Positions 43,326 through 51,390 of a stretch of 51,390 nt of DNA are shown piece by piece. Each line of letters begins with the position of its first letter. Position 1 is the first letter of the stretch. The notes under the pieces were generated by a model. That model saw only the letters and a program-made list of their open reading frames with translations, did not search any database and had not been told where the DNA came from. This stretch comes from an uncultured Bacillota bacterium (lineage in GTDB: Bacteria; Bacillota; Clostridia; Christensenellales; UBA1242): the NCBI GenBank assembly GCA_900551705.1, contig URWY01000007.1, positions 1 to 51,390 on the forward strand, written 5' to 3'. The position numbers were made by a program, and so were the translations under genes.

Positions 43326-43991
43326 TTATTCTCCAAAGGTAATTGATTTTGCATAATTTTGCATTTCTGGAATTAAATCTTCTTTATTTCTAATAAAGCA
43401 AGTCATTTGAACCATCCAAAATGCGCCATCATATTTGAAAACAAATGCTCTATAAAAATAACCATTTGAAGCAACTGTCTTATTGTAATCTGCATAAGTT
43501 AATCCGTCTTTCATTTCAACTCTGCTTACCAAGTCATTAAGGTCGATTATCAACGCCAAATATTCGCTTTCTGTTGAGTTTTCGTCTATATCTGAAATGC
43601 TTGACAACTCTTCAATAGTTTCGCGAGTGACCGTCACAATCATGTCGTCACTTTGATACATTTTTAAAAAATTTACATTGTCTGTTTCGGTGAAATCTGT
43701 TGTCAAAGTTATTTTCATGTCCATGCACTCAAAAGTCTTTGCGCGTGGAACAAACACAAAATACAATGCAATTATGCAGCCAATAATTATAATAACTGAT
43801 GGAATTACAATCGCCAAAGTCTTTTTTAAATTGCGTTTCTTATCCCCTGGATTTTCAACAACATCACCACGCAAAGTTTGATTTTGTATTGCATTAATGT
43901 CTATTTTACTCGTTTGTTCGCTTTCTGTTTCAATTTCTTCTTTCTTTTCTTCTTTCTGTTCTTCTTCAATCTTATCTTCTTTATCTTCCAT
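43326..43991 (-). CDS. Single-pass membrane protein, unknown
   Basis: 221 residues. A Glu/Lys-rich cytoplasmic start (1-55), one membrane segment (about 58-82), then an extracytoplasmic domain of about 140 residues (FECMDMKITLTTDFTETDN, DGLTYADYNKTVASNGYFYRAFVFKYDGAFWMVQMTCF) similar in plan to DUF4367-like or PsbP-like stress domains. No motif assigns a function. Starts 2 bases after the MazG-like stop, so co-transcribed. Confidence 0.6.
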   Translation of the reverse strand: MEDKEDKIEEEQKEEKKEEIETESEQTSKIDINAIQNQTLRGDVVENPGDKKRNLKKTLAIVIPSVIIIIGCIIALYFVFVPRAKTFECMDMKITLTTDFTETDNVNFLKMYQSDDMIVTVTRETIEELSSISDIDENSTESEYLALIIDLNDLVSRVEMKDGLTYADYNKTVASNGYFYRAFVFKYDGAFWMVQMTCFIRNKEDLIPEMQNYAKSITFGE

Positions 43992-43992
43992 T

Positions 43993-44304
43993 TTATCTTC
44001 CGCTCCCCATTGAGTTTTTGTCTATAATTCTTTTTCTATATTTTTCAAGCACTTTGTCTAATTCTTCTTCCGCATTTAAACCAACTTCGTTTCCCAACGA
44101 GAGCAAAGAATACAAAACATCGCCATATTCCAATTTAAAATCTTCGGTTAAATCGAAATTTTGAGTGACATATTTACTATTTTTGAGATATTCTTTTGCT
44201 AATTCACCAAGTTCGCTTTGAATGTCCAAAATCCTTGCATGAACAGGCATAGGCTTTTCATGACAAGGCATATTTTTATTAAATTCTTGTACTTTCTTTT
44301 GCAT
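43993..44304 (-). CDS. MazG-like nucleotide pyrophosphohydrolase
   Basis: 103 residues from the ATG at 44304 (GTG two codons earlier is possible). The all-alpha NTP-PPase EXXE-12-28-EXXD pattern is visible: ILDIQSELGELAKEYL and KLEYGDVLYSLLSLGNEVG. Such enzymes clear non-canonical NTPs. The gene begins about 26 bases before the end of the HAD gene in another frame. Confidence 0.8.
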   Translation of the reverse strand: MQKKVQEFNKNMPCHEKPMPVHARILDIQSELGELAKEYLKNSKYVTQNFDLTEDFKLEYGDVLYSLLSLGNEVGLNAEEELDKVLEKYRKRIIDKNSMGSGR

Positions 44305-44917
44305 AGTCACTACCTACATCAATTTTAAAATCATAATTACAATCAAGATTATTATCTCCATTATCAATGTAAACTGTTTCACAACCTAATGAATTTGCTA
44401 AATTAATAGTATTAGGCGAATCTTCAAAAACTACAATTTCAGATTGATCAAAACCGAAAAAAGTTTTACTATTTTCTAATGCATAAGATTTTTTTAAGTT
44501 CATGTCTAACATAGAGTAAACTTTTTCAAATTTGTTCTCTATACCCCAATGCTTTAAAATTTTTCTAATTGCAAATTCACTATTCGATGATAAAATATAA
44601 AATTTTAAATCAAGATCAAGTAATTCATTTATGTAATAATATGGTTTTAAATCGCTATTTAATATTAGATCTATATAATTTTTTAGTCTTTCAGAATAAT
44701 GCGTATTATAATCAATCTTTATATTAAAATCTTGTTCTATCATAGCAAAAATTTCATTATCTGGATGTCCAATATATTTTTTTATATATTGTGAATTCAA
44801 ATAAACACCATATTTCTCTAGAGATTTGTTATGCGCCAACCATGAATATTGTTCAGTTGCTGCAATAGTATTATCAAAATCAAGAACTACACATTTAATT
44901 TTTTTAGAAAACATCAC
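44279..44917 (-). CDS. HAD-superfamily phosphatase (phosphoglycolate phosphatase-like)
   Basis: 212 residues. HAD motifs: VVLDFDNTIA (catalytic Asp pair), ILSSNSEFA (motif II), Lys in LKKSYALENS and VFEDSPNTINLANSLG (motif IV), with an alpha cap domain. Substrate unknown. Shine-Dalgarno AAGGAGG and promoter TTGACT-17-TATACT. It is visibly more AT-rich than its neighbours. It is likely joined with the MazG-like gene in nucleotide or metabolite cleaning. Confidence 0.85.
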   Translation of the reverse strand: MMFSKKIKCVVLDFDNTIAATEQYSWLAHNKSLEKYGVYLNSQYIKKYIGHPDNEIFAMIEQDFNIKIDYNTHYSERLKNYIDLILNSDLKPYYYINELLDLDLKFYILSSNSEFAIRKILKHWGIENKFEKVYSMLDMNLKKSYALENSKTFFGFDQSEIVVFEDSPNTINLANSLGCETVYIDNGDNNLDCNYDFKIDVGSDYAKESTRI

Positions 44918-44935
44918 ACCTCCTTAACCATTTTT

Positions 44936-44964
44936 AGTATAAAGAAATTTTACTTTAAAGTCAA
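44936..44964 (-). promoter_or_regulatory. Promoter of the HAD-MazG operon
   Basis: TTGACT (44959-44964), 17 bases, TATACT (44936-44941) on the minus strand. Confidence 0.75.
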
Positions 44965-45012
44965 TACAAAAATAAATACTAAATTTTGATTACAAATATA
45001 AACTATATTTAT

Positions 45013-45046
45013 AAAAAAACCTTAAACGCGATGTCTAAGGTTTTTT
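45013..45046 (-). terminator. Terminator of ppdK
   Basis: Stem AAACCTTA/TAAGGTTT (45017-45024 and 45036-45043), 11-base loop, followed on the minus strand by a run of Ts. Confidence 0.82.
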
Positions 45047-45052
45047 AATTGA

Positions 45053-47689
45053 TTATTTTCTTGGATTTTTAATGTTTGCTTGTGCTGCTGCAAGTCTTGC
45101 AATAGGAACACGATATGGTGAGCATGAAACATAAGTCAATCCTGCTCTGTGGCAGAAATCAACTGAACTTGGGTCACCGCCATGTTCGCCGCAAATTCCA
45201 AGTTTGATGTCTGGACGAACTGATTTTCCAAGTTTTGCTGCCATTTCAACAAGTTTACCAACGCCGTTTTGGTCAAGTCTTGCAAATGGATCTGATTCAA
45301 AGATTTTCCTTTCATAGTAGTAATCTAAGAATTTACCTGCATCGTCACGGCTGAATCCGTATGTCATTTGTGTTAAGTCGTTTGTTCCAAATGAGAAGAA
45401 TTCTGCTGTTTTTGCGATTTCATCTGCTGTTAATGCAGCACGAGGAATTTCAATCATTGTTCCAATTTTATATTGAAGTTTAACGCCTTCTTTTGCGATA
45501 ATTTCGTCTGCTTTGTTAGCAACAACATCGCGAACGAAGTTAAATTCTCTGCTATCGCATGTTAAAGGAATCATGATTTCTGGTTTAATATCATAACCAT
45601 ATTTCTTTTTAACTGTTAAAGCGGCTTCAATAACTGCTTGTGTTTGCATTTCTGCAATTTCTGGATATGTGATTGCAAGTCTTAATCCTCTGTGTCCCAT
45701 CATTGGATTTACTTCTTTAAGATTTGCAACTGTTTCTTTTAAGCGTTTGAATGGAATGCCCATTTCTGCTGCTAATGCTTTGATTTCTGCATCTTCATGA
45801 GGCAAGAATTCGTGTAGAGGTGGATCTAAGAAACGAATAGTAACAGGATAACCTTTCATTTCTTTATACAAACCAATAAAGTCTTTCTTTTGCATTGGAA
45901 GCAATTTTTTCAATGCTTTCTTTCTTTCTTCAACTGTTGAAGAAACAATCATTTCTCTAACTGCTGGAATTCTGTCAGCATCAAAGAACATATGTTCAGT
46001 TCTGCAAAGACCTATACCTTGTGCACCAAAGTTATATGCAGTTTTAGCGTCTGCTGGTGTGTCTGCGTTTGTTCTTACTTCAAGCGCTTTATATTTATCT
46101 GCCCAAGCCATAACTGTTGCAAAGTCACCTGAAAGTGAAGCTGGAACAGTTTTAACTTCTTCGCCATAAATATTACCAGTTGAGCCATCGATAGAGATGT
46201 AATCTCCTTCTTTATATGTTTTTCCGCCAAGTGTGAACACTTTTTTAGCTTCGTCAACAACAAGTTCACCAACGCCAGCAACGCAAGCAGTTCCCATACC
46301 TCTTGCAACAACGGCTGCGTGAGATGTCATACCGCCTCTTGCTGTTAAGATACCTTGGCTAACTGCCATACCTTCAATATCTTCTGGTGATGTTTCAAGT
46401 CTAACAAGAATAACTTTTTTTATGCCTTCTTTAACCATTTCTTCTGCGCGTTCTGCTGTGAAAGCAACTGCACCACAACCTGCGCCAGGAGATGCTGGAA
46501 GACCTTTACCAATAACTTTTGCTTTTTTAAGAGCAGCGTTATCAAATTGTGGATGTAAAAGAGCATCTAATTGTTTAGGATCAAGTTTCATTAATGCTTC
46601 TTTTTCTGAAAGCATTTTTTCGTTAACTAAATCAACTGCAATTTTAAGAGCGGCTTTTGCTGTTCTCTTACCATTTCTTGTTTGAAGCATATAGAGTTTA
46701 CCATTTTCGATTGTAAATTCCATATCTTGCATATCTTTGTAGTGTTTTTCAAGAGTATTTGCGATGTTTACGAATTGTTCGTAAAGTTTTTTATCTTGTT
46801 TTTGAAGGTCTGAAATTGGATTTGGAGTTCTAACACCAGCAACAACATCTTCGCCTTGTGCATTCATAAGATATTCGCCATACAATTTCTTTTCGCCTGT
46901 TGATGGGTTACGAGTGAAAGCAACGCCTGTTCCGCTCTTTTCTCCCATGTTACCAAATACCATGGATTGAATATTAACAGCAGTTCCCCAGTTTGAAGGA
47001 ATGTCGTTAACACGGCGATAGTAAATTGCTCTTGGATTGTCCCAAGATCTAAATACAGCTTTAACCGCTTCCAAAAGTTGTGCTTTTGGTTCTTGTGGGA
47101 AATCATATCCCATTTCTTTTTTGAAGAGGGCTTTATATTTGCCAATCATAACTTTTAAGTCTTCTGCTGTAAGTTCAGTGTCTAACTTAATCTTTCTCTC
47201 CTCTTTCATTTTGTCGATGATTTTCTCAAAGTTTGCTTTTTCAAGACCAAGTGCAACATCTGAGAACATTTGAATAAATCTACGATAACTATCGTAAGCA
47301 AATCTTGGATTGCCAGTGAGTTCTGCCAAGCCTTCAACAACTTCATCATTGATACCTAAGTTCAAGATAGTGTCCATCATACCAGGCATAGAAACCCTAG
47401 CACCGCTTCTAACTGAAACTAAAAGTGGATTTTTCTTATCTCCAAATTTTTTGCCAGTGATTTTTTCAAGCTTTGTCAAATGATCCATGATTTCTTTGAC
47501 AATGTCATCGGAAAGTTTTTTTCCATCATCGTAATAGCGAACACAAGCTTCTGTTGTAACAGTAAAACCTTGTGGAACCGGCATACCAATATTGGTCATT
47601 TCTGCTAAGTTAGCACCCTTGCCACCTAGAAGATTTCTCATGTCGGCGTTACCTTCGCTAAAAAGGTAAACATACTTCTTTTTTGCCAT
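45053..47689 (-). CDS. ppdK: Pyruvate, phosphate dikinase
   Basis: 878 residues, the usual length. ATP-grasp N-terminal domain (GGKGANLAEM, SVRSGARVSMPGMMDT), the phospho-His swivel domain GGMTSHAAVVARGMG, and the PEP/pyruvate barrel with EHMFFDADRIPAVREMI, FGTNDLTQMTYGFSRDDAGKF and the catalytic Cys in GICGEHGGDP. Interconverts pyruvate and PEP with PPi, a typical anaerobe glycolysis enzyme. Shine-Dalgarno AGGAG. Single-gene unit. Confidence 0.97.
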   Translation of the reverse strand: MAKKKYVYLFSEGNADMRNLLGGKGANLAEMTNIGMPVPQGFTVTTEACVRYYDDGKKLSDDIVKEIMDHLTKLEKITGKKFGDKKNPLLVSVRSGARVSMPGMMDTILNLGINDEVVEGLAELTGNPRFAYDSYRRFIQMFSDVALGLEKANFEKIIDKMKEERKIKLDTELTAEDLKVMIGKYKALFKKEMGYDFPQEPKAQLLEAVKAVFRSWDNPRAIYYRRVNDIPSNWGTAVNIQSMVFGNMGEKSGTGVAFTRNPSTGEKKLYGEYLMNAQGEDVVAGVRTPNPISDLQKQDKKLYEQFVNIANTLEKHYKDMQDMEFTIENGKLYMLQTRNGKRTAKAALKIAVDLVNEKMLSEKEALMKLDPKQLDALLHPQFDNAALKKAKVIGKGLPASPGAGCGAVAFTAERAEEMVKEGIKKVILVRLETSPEDIEGMAVSQGILTARGGMTSHAAVVARGMGTACVAGVGELVVDEAKKVFTLGGKTYKEGDYISIDGSTGNIYGEEVKTVPASLSGDFATVMAWADKYKALEVRTNADTPADAKTAYNFGAQGIGLCRTEHMFFDADRIPAVREMIVSSTVEERKKALKKLLPMQKKDFIGLYKEMKGYPVTIRFLDPPLHEFLPHEDAEIKALAAEMGIPFKRLKETVANLKEVNPMMGHRGLRLAITYPEIAEMQTQAVIEAALTVKKKYGYDIKPEIMIPLTCDSREFNFVRDVVANKADEIIAKEGVKLQYKIGTMIEIPRAALTADEIAKTAEFFSFGTNDLTQMTYGFSRDDAGKFLDYYYERKIFESDPFARLDQNGVGKLVEMAAKLGKSVRPDIKLGICGEHGGDPSSVDFCHRAGLTYVSCSPYRVPIARLAAAQANIKNPRK

Positions 47690-47743
47690 AATTTTCTCCT
47701 GTTTAAAATTTTTGTTGACATTTGTTTTCGATCAACTGGATAG

Positions 47744-47772
47744 ATGATACAACAAAACAGCAAATTTTCCAA
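47744..47772 (-). promoter_or_regulatory. ppdK promoter
   Basis: TTGGAA (47767-47772), 17 bases, TATCAT (47744-47749) on the minus strand; leader about 50 bases. Confidence 0.65.
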
Positions 47773-47857
47773 AAAATATTTGATACTTTTTTCAACAATT
47801 TTTTAATTTCTCATTTTAGACAAATAGCAAACATATAAATATGTTTAGGAGTTTAAT

Positions 47858-49402
47858 ATGAAGTTTAAAAAATGGATAGCCCGAATAATGATTGCACTCT
47901 GCGTAATTTCCACAATCGCACTTATTGTGGTCATATTCACAGGCTGCACAGCGAGTGCAAAAAGCGTAAGCGAATACCTTACAAATTACGACCTAAACCT
48001 AACTTTTGATGACGAAAACATGACCGTAACAGGCGTGCAAAAAGTTGATTATAAAAACAATACCGATGTATGTCTAAATCAACTAAAATTTCACCTATAC
48101 CCAAACGCTTTCAGAGAAGGTGCTAAAATTTCGCCTGTCAGTTTGACAAACGAACATAAAGCCTACCCAAACGGCAAAAGCTATGGCAAAATTGATATCA
48201 AATCAGCCAAAGTTTCAGGTATGAACTGCTCACTTAAATTAAATGATTTGGATAACATCAACAACCCAAGTTACCAAATAACTGGCGAGGACGAAAACAT
48301 TTTGCAAATCAACTTAACAAAGGAGTTGTTCCCTGACGACCGCATCGAAATTGAAATTGAATATCTCATCACATTGCCAAATGTAAATCACCGCTTTGGC
48401 TACGGCGATAACACAGTAAATCTTGGCAATTTCTACCCTATCGCCTGCGTGTATGAAAATGGCAACTTCAAAACCGATTTATACCACTATAACGGCGACC
48501 CATTTTATTCGGAAATGGCAAATTATAACCTTTCAATCACTTTCCCAAGCAAATATAAAATGGCAAGCAGCGGCAACCTTTCAAGCAGCAATTCAAGCGA
48601 AAATTTAACCACAAACACAATGACAGCAACAGCAGTCCGCGACTTTGCAATAGTTTTAAGCGACCAATTTGAAGTCATCTCAAAAGATTGCGACGGAGTC
48701 AGCGTATCTTACTACTATTTTTCCGATACCGACCCAGGAAAATCGCTTGAAACCGCATGCAAATCAATTTCAACTTTCAATAACTTAATCGGCAAATATC
48801 CTTATAAAACTTTGTCAGTCGTGGAAGCAAATTTTGTCCACGGCGGCATGGAATATCCAAACTTAATTTATATCGCAAGCGACATCACCGACCACACTCA
48901 ATACGAACAAGTTATTGTCCACGAAACAGCACACCAATGGTGGTATAATGTCGTTGGCAACAGCGAATACGATAACGGCTGGCTAGATGAAGGCCTAACC
49001 GAATACACCACCGCCCTATACTACGAAATCAACCCAAACGAAGGCGTAGACAAAAACGCAATTATTAAAAACGCCTACTCAAATTATCAAATGTTTGTTG
49101 AAGTTTATAGCGGCGTATACGGCGACCTTGACACATCAATGGATAGAAATTTGTCCGAATTTAAAACCGAACCAGAATATGTTTATTTGACCTATGTAAA
49201 AGGTATGTTGATGTTCGACACACTACGCGAAATCTTGGGTTTTGAAAAATTTAAGAAATGCCTTCAACAATACTATTCAGATAACGCCTTTAAAATAGCC
49301 AAACCAGAGAATATGATTTCATCATTTGAAAAAGCGTCAAAAACGAAATTAGAATCCATATTCAACGCCTGGATAAACGGCAAAGTAATCCTACTCAACT
49401 AA
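47858..49402 (+). CDS. M1-family metallopeptidase lipoprotein
   Basis: 514 residues. Signal peptide with lipobox VIFTGC (Cys near 30). The aminopeptidase N-like beta domain (from NYDLNLTFDDENMTVTGVQ) is followed by the gluzincin domain: GGMEYPN exopeptidase motif and HETAHQWW with the third zinc ligand Glu 18 residues later (WLDEGLTEY). The C-terminal ARM domain of full M1 enzymes is missing, as in short bacterial members. Likely surface peptide trimming. Shine-Dalgarno AGGAG. Confidence 0.9.
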   Translation: MKFKKWIARIMIALCVISTIALIVVIFTGCTASAKSVSEYLTNYDLNLTFDDENMTVTGVQKVDYKNNTDVCLNQLKFHLYPNAFREGAKISPVSLTNEHKAYPNGKSYGKIDIKSAKVSGMNCSLKLNDLDNINNPSYQITGEDENILQINLTKELFPDDRIEIEIEYLITLPNVNHRFGYGDNTVNLGNFYPIACVYENGNFKTDLYHYNGDPFYSEMANYNLSITFPSKYKMASSGNLSSSNSSENLTTNTMTATAVRDFAIVLSDQFEVISKDCDGVSVSYYYFSDTDPGKSLETACKSISTFNNLIGKYPYKTLSVVEANFVHGGMEYPNLIYIASDITDHTQYEQVIVHETAHQWWYNVVGNSEYDNGWLDEGLTEYTTALYYEINPNEGVDKNAIIKNAYSNYQMFVEVYSGVYGDLDTSMDRNLSEFKTEPEYVYLTYVKGMLMFDTLREILGFEKFKKCLQQYYSDNAFKIAKPENMISSFEKASKTKLESIFNAWINGKVILLN

Positions 49403-49431
49403 AAAACTCCCCCTCGGGAGTTTTTTTATTT
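49401..49431. terminator. Bidirectional terminator after the M1 peptidase
   Basis: Stem AAACTCCC/GGGAGTTT (49404-49411 and 49416-49423), CCTC loop, A-run left and T-run right; shared with the LRR gene on the other strand. Confidence 0.85.
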
Positions 49432-49445
49432 CCTGGTTTTAAAAA

Positions 49446-51390
49446 TTAGGCATTTTTAGTATATAAAACATAACCTTCTCTATCACTTGATGCTGCTTTT
49501 GTAAATGAACCTGTAATGTATGATCCAACTGTCAAGCCATCTTTCACATAAACTTTTGTGGCATTATCCAATAAGTTGCTATCACTTGATCCAAGCCCCG
49601 CAATCGTTGTAGAGTCGATTAACACTGTTGTTAAAGAACGAAAGTTGAAAAATGCATATTGCGCTATCTCCTTTACTCCACTTGGGATAAGAATTGAATT
49701 CACAGCAGTATGGGCAGCTATATTTTCCCCAATACTCTCAACACTTGTCGGGATATTAATTGATTTGATATTATCACAATTCCAAAAAGCATAATCATTT
49801 ATTTTTGTACAACCACTAAGCAAATTAATTGTTGCCAATGTTTTATCAATAATCCCAATTACGATTTTGGTGGATCCATTAACATAATAAGCGACTCCAT
49901 TTTCTACTACAATATTCGTCAATTCATCAGCACTCGTGTGTACTACTTTTGCATAATAGCCTATATAACCATTACCATAAGTTCCTGGCGTTATTTCAAG
50001 CGAACTTAAATTAAATACTTCTGCCAACGCATAACACCTATAAAAGGCGTAATTTCCAATGTTGGCTATGTTTTTAGGGATTGTAATTGAAGTTAATCCT
50101 AAGCACTCTTCAAATGCTCTTGCACCGATACTTATAACATTTTGCCCAATTAGAATTGAAGTTATTCCTTTGCATTCTCTAAATGCATTGTCATATATTT
50201 CCGTACAATCATCTGATAAAACAACTTTCGTCTTTGTATTATCTCGTAAAGCTATTGCTATTTTAGTGGATCCATCAACATAATAAGCAATACCATCTTT
50301 CCCTTCTACTATTTTAGTCGGTATATCAATTGAATTATTTATTATTTTTGCATATTTCCCAACGCCACCATTAGAGTTTTCACCTTGCAGTATGTTTAAA
50401 GAACTAAGGTTATACACTTCCACTAATCGATAACAATTGAAAAAGGCATTATCAGCTATTTTAGTCACACTTTGCCCTATCACAATTGAAGTCAAATTTT
50501 CACAATTAGAGAACATATCTTCTTCAATACTTGTCAATTTATTTGATAATGTTACTGATTTTAATTTAGTGCACTCAGCAAAAGCGTTTTCATCAATGCT
50601 TGTTATATTATCTGGGATTATAATTGAAGTTAGATTAAGGGTCGCAAAGGCAGTGCCCTTAATCCTTGTTATATTTTTATCAGTAGGAATAGTGCCATTA
50701 ATACTACCTAAGATTATGGTTCCGATGGTTGTATCAACAAGACAATTACTTATTCCTTTATATCTAACATTATCTTTATTAACAATAATACTATTTAAAT
50801 TTGGACAACTAAAAGCATACCCTTCTTGGCGTTGATCAATCCCATATGAATTTTCAGAAACCTGACCTATATTGGTTACGCTACTTGGTATAATTATAGA
50901 AGTTAAATTTTTACATGGAACAAAAGCCAAGGCGCCAATAATTTTTAGATTTGAAGATAATTCAATATTTTTTAATGCACTGCCAGAAAAAGCTATCATA
51001 TCAATAATTTCAACACTATCAGGAATTTTTATAAATTTTAAATTACCGCATTGAACAAATGCTCCAATTCCAATATTAATAAGTGAATCTGGCAAATCAA
51101 TTGATTTTAAATCTGTCCCTCCAAAAGCCCATTGTCCAATACTTCTAGTTACATATTCTTCGTTATTTACAACTAATTTGCTTGGAATGTCAAGCTCTGT
51201 TGGGTTACCAACTGGACCTGTAATAGTTGCTGTTTTATCGGTATCATTTAATGAGAAGGTAAATGCATATTTTGGATTTTTCCCAACAAAAGTTTCACTT
51301 GGCGTATAAATTGTTTTTTCTTCTCCGGTTGCGGTATCTGTTGTTGTGGTTGATGTGTAGTCTTCTGGGGTTAATTCAACAACCTTTTCA
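49446..51390 (-). CDS. BspA-type leucine-rich repeat protein (5' end beyond the window)
   Basis: At least 647 residues; the frame stays open to the right edge, so the TTG at 51095 is not the start. The visible N-terminal part (PEDYTSTTTTDTATGEE) is a linker. Then LRR_5 units repeat (IPDSVEIIDMIAFSGSALKNIELSSNL), about 23 residues each. Two larger blocks, near residues 225-360 and 360-480 of the TTG reading, both contain YYV(D/N)GSTKI and duplicate each other. No C-terminal wall anchor is seen. Such proteins are surface adhesins or effectors; role here unknown. Confidence 0.85.
   Translation of the reverse strand, partial: EKVVELTPEDYTSTTTTDTATGEEKTIYTPSETFVGKNPKYAFTFSLNDTDKTATITGPVGNPTELDIPSKLVVNNEEYVTRSIGQWAFGGTDLKSIDLPDSLINIGIGAFVQCGNLKFIKIPDSVEIIDMIAFSGSALKNIELSSNLKIIGALAFVPCKNLTSIIIPSSVTNIGQVSENSYGIDQRQEGYAFSCPNLNSIIVNKDNVRYKGISNCLVDTTIGTIILGSINGTIPTDKNITRIKGTAFATLNLTSIIIPDNITSIDENAFAECTKLKSVTLSNKLTSIEEDMFSNCENLTSIVIGQSVTKIADNAFFNCYRLVEVYNLSSLNILQGENSNGGVGKYAKIINNSIDIPTKIVEGKDGIAYYVDGSTKIAIALRDNTKTKVVLSDDCTEIYDNAFRECKGITSILIGQNVISIGARAFEECLGLTSITIPKNIANIGNYAFYRCYALAEVFNLSSLEITPGTYGNGYIGYYAKVVHTSADELTNIVVENGVAYYVNGSTKIVIGIIDKTLATINLLSGCTKINDYAFWNCDNIKSINIPTSVESIGENIAAHTAVNSILIPSGVKEIAQYAFFNFRSLTTVLIDSTTIAGLGSSDSNLLDNATKVYVKDGLTVGSYITGSFTKAASSDREGYVLYTKNA

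Noticed and set aside
50437..50835. 132-codon plus-strand frame opposite the LRR gene
   Set aside because: It mirrors the repeats of the LRR gene and has no start signal.

Overview
The window comes from the chromosome of an AT-rich (about one third G+C by eye), endospore-forming Bacillota, most like an uncultured clostridial lineage. The evidence is a complete spoIIIAA-AH operon, spoIVB, a spoIIM-like gene, a PdaB-type deacetylase, AGGAG Shine-Dalgarno sites, TTGACA/TATAAT promoters, pyruvate phosphate dikinase and FloA/NfeD. I see no phage, transposon, CRISPR array or rRNA. The content is mostly core housekeeping plus a few surface and lineage-specific genes. The species cannot be named from this sequence.

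Layout. (1) 1-19600, almost all minus strand. In transcription order: spoIIIAA-AH; asp23-nusB-xseA-xseB with its own promoter and terminator; a 0.7 kb gene-free gap; argR-recN-spoIVB-spoIIM-like; a degenerate phosphopentomutase; gltX-uvrA; pdaB-like and a two-OB-fold SSB; then tRNA-Leu. The argR promoter is flanked by ARG-box-like palindromes. (2) 19679-25806: a GPH sugar transporter (minus), then rpiB, a glycosyltransferase-like membrane protein, an M29 aminopeptidase and gapA (plus), then alr (minus). (3) 25902-30335, minus: nfeD-floA, a charged membrane protein, ung, a membrane-anchored DUF2726 protein and a HAD-ASCH fusion. (4) rpsU (plus), then two unknown exported proteins (minus), one carrying a Pro-Asn repeat spacer. 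(5) thrS (plus); murA-ftsQ-DnaJ-like-dprA-topA (minus). (6) 42125-51390: a metallophosphoesterase lipoprotein (plus), a HAD-MazG-membrane protein operon (minus), ppdK (minus), an M1 peptidase lipoprotein (plus), and a BspA-type leucine-rich repeat protein that runs off the right edge.

Most notable points. The gene after spoIIM is a full-length DeoB homologue that has lost nearly every catalytic and metal-binding residue, in a position where many spore formers carry a real deoB. At least three genes (alr, the DnaJ-like gene and the 695-residue lipoprotein) lack a Shine-Dalgarno site and have a well-spaced promoter whose -10 box lies 5-8 bases from the start codon, the signature of leaderless mRNAs. 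The tRNA-Leu appears to have an A34 (AAG) anticodon. Start codons were moved from the longest-ORF position where a ribosome binding site clearly decides.
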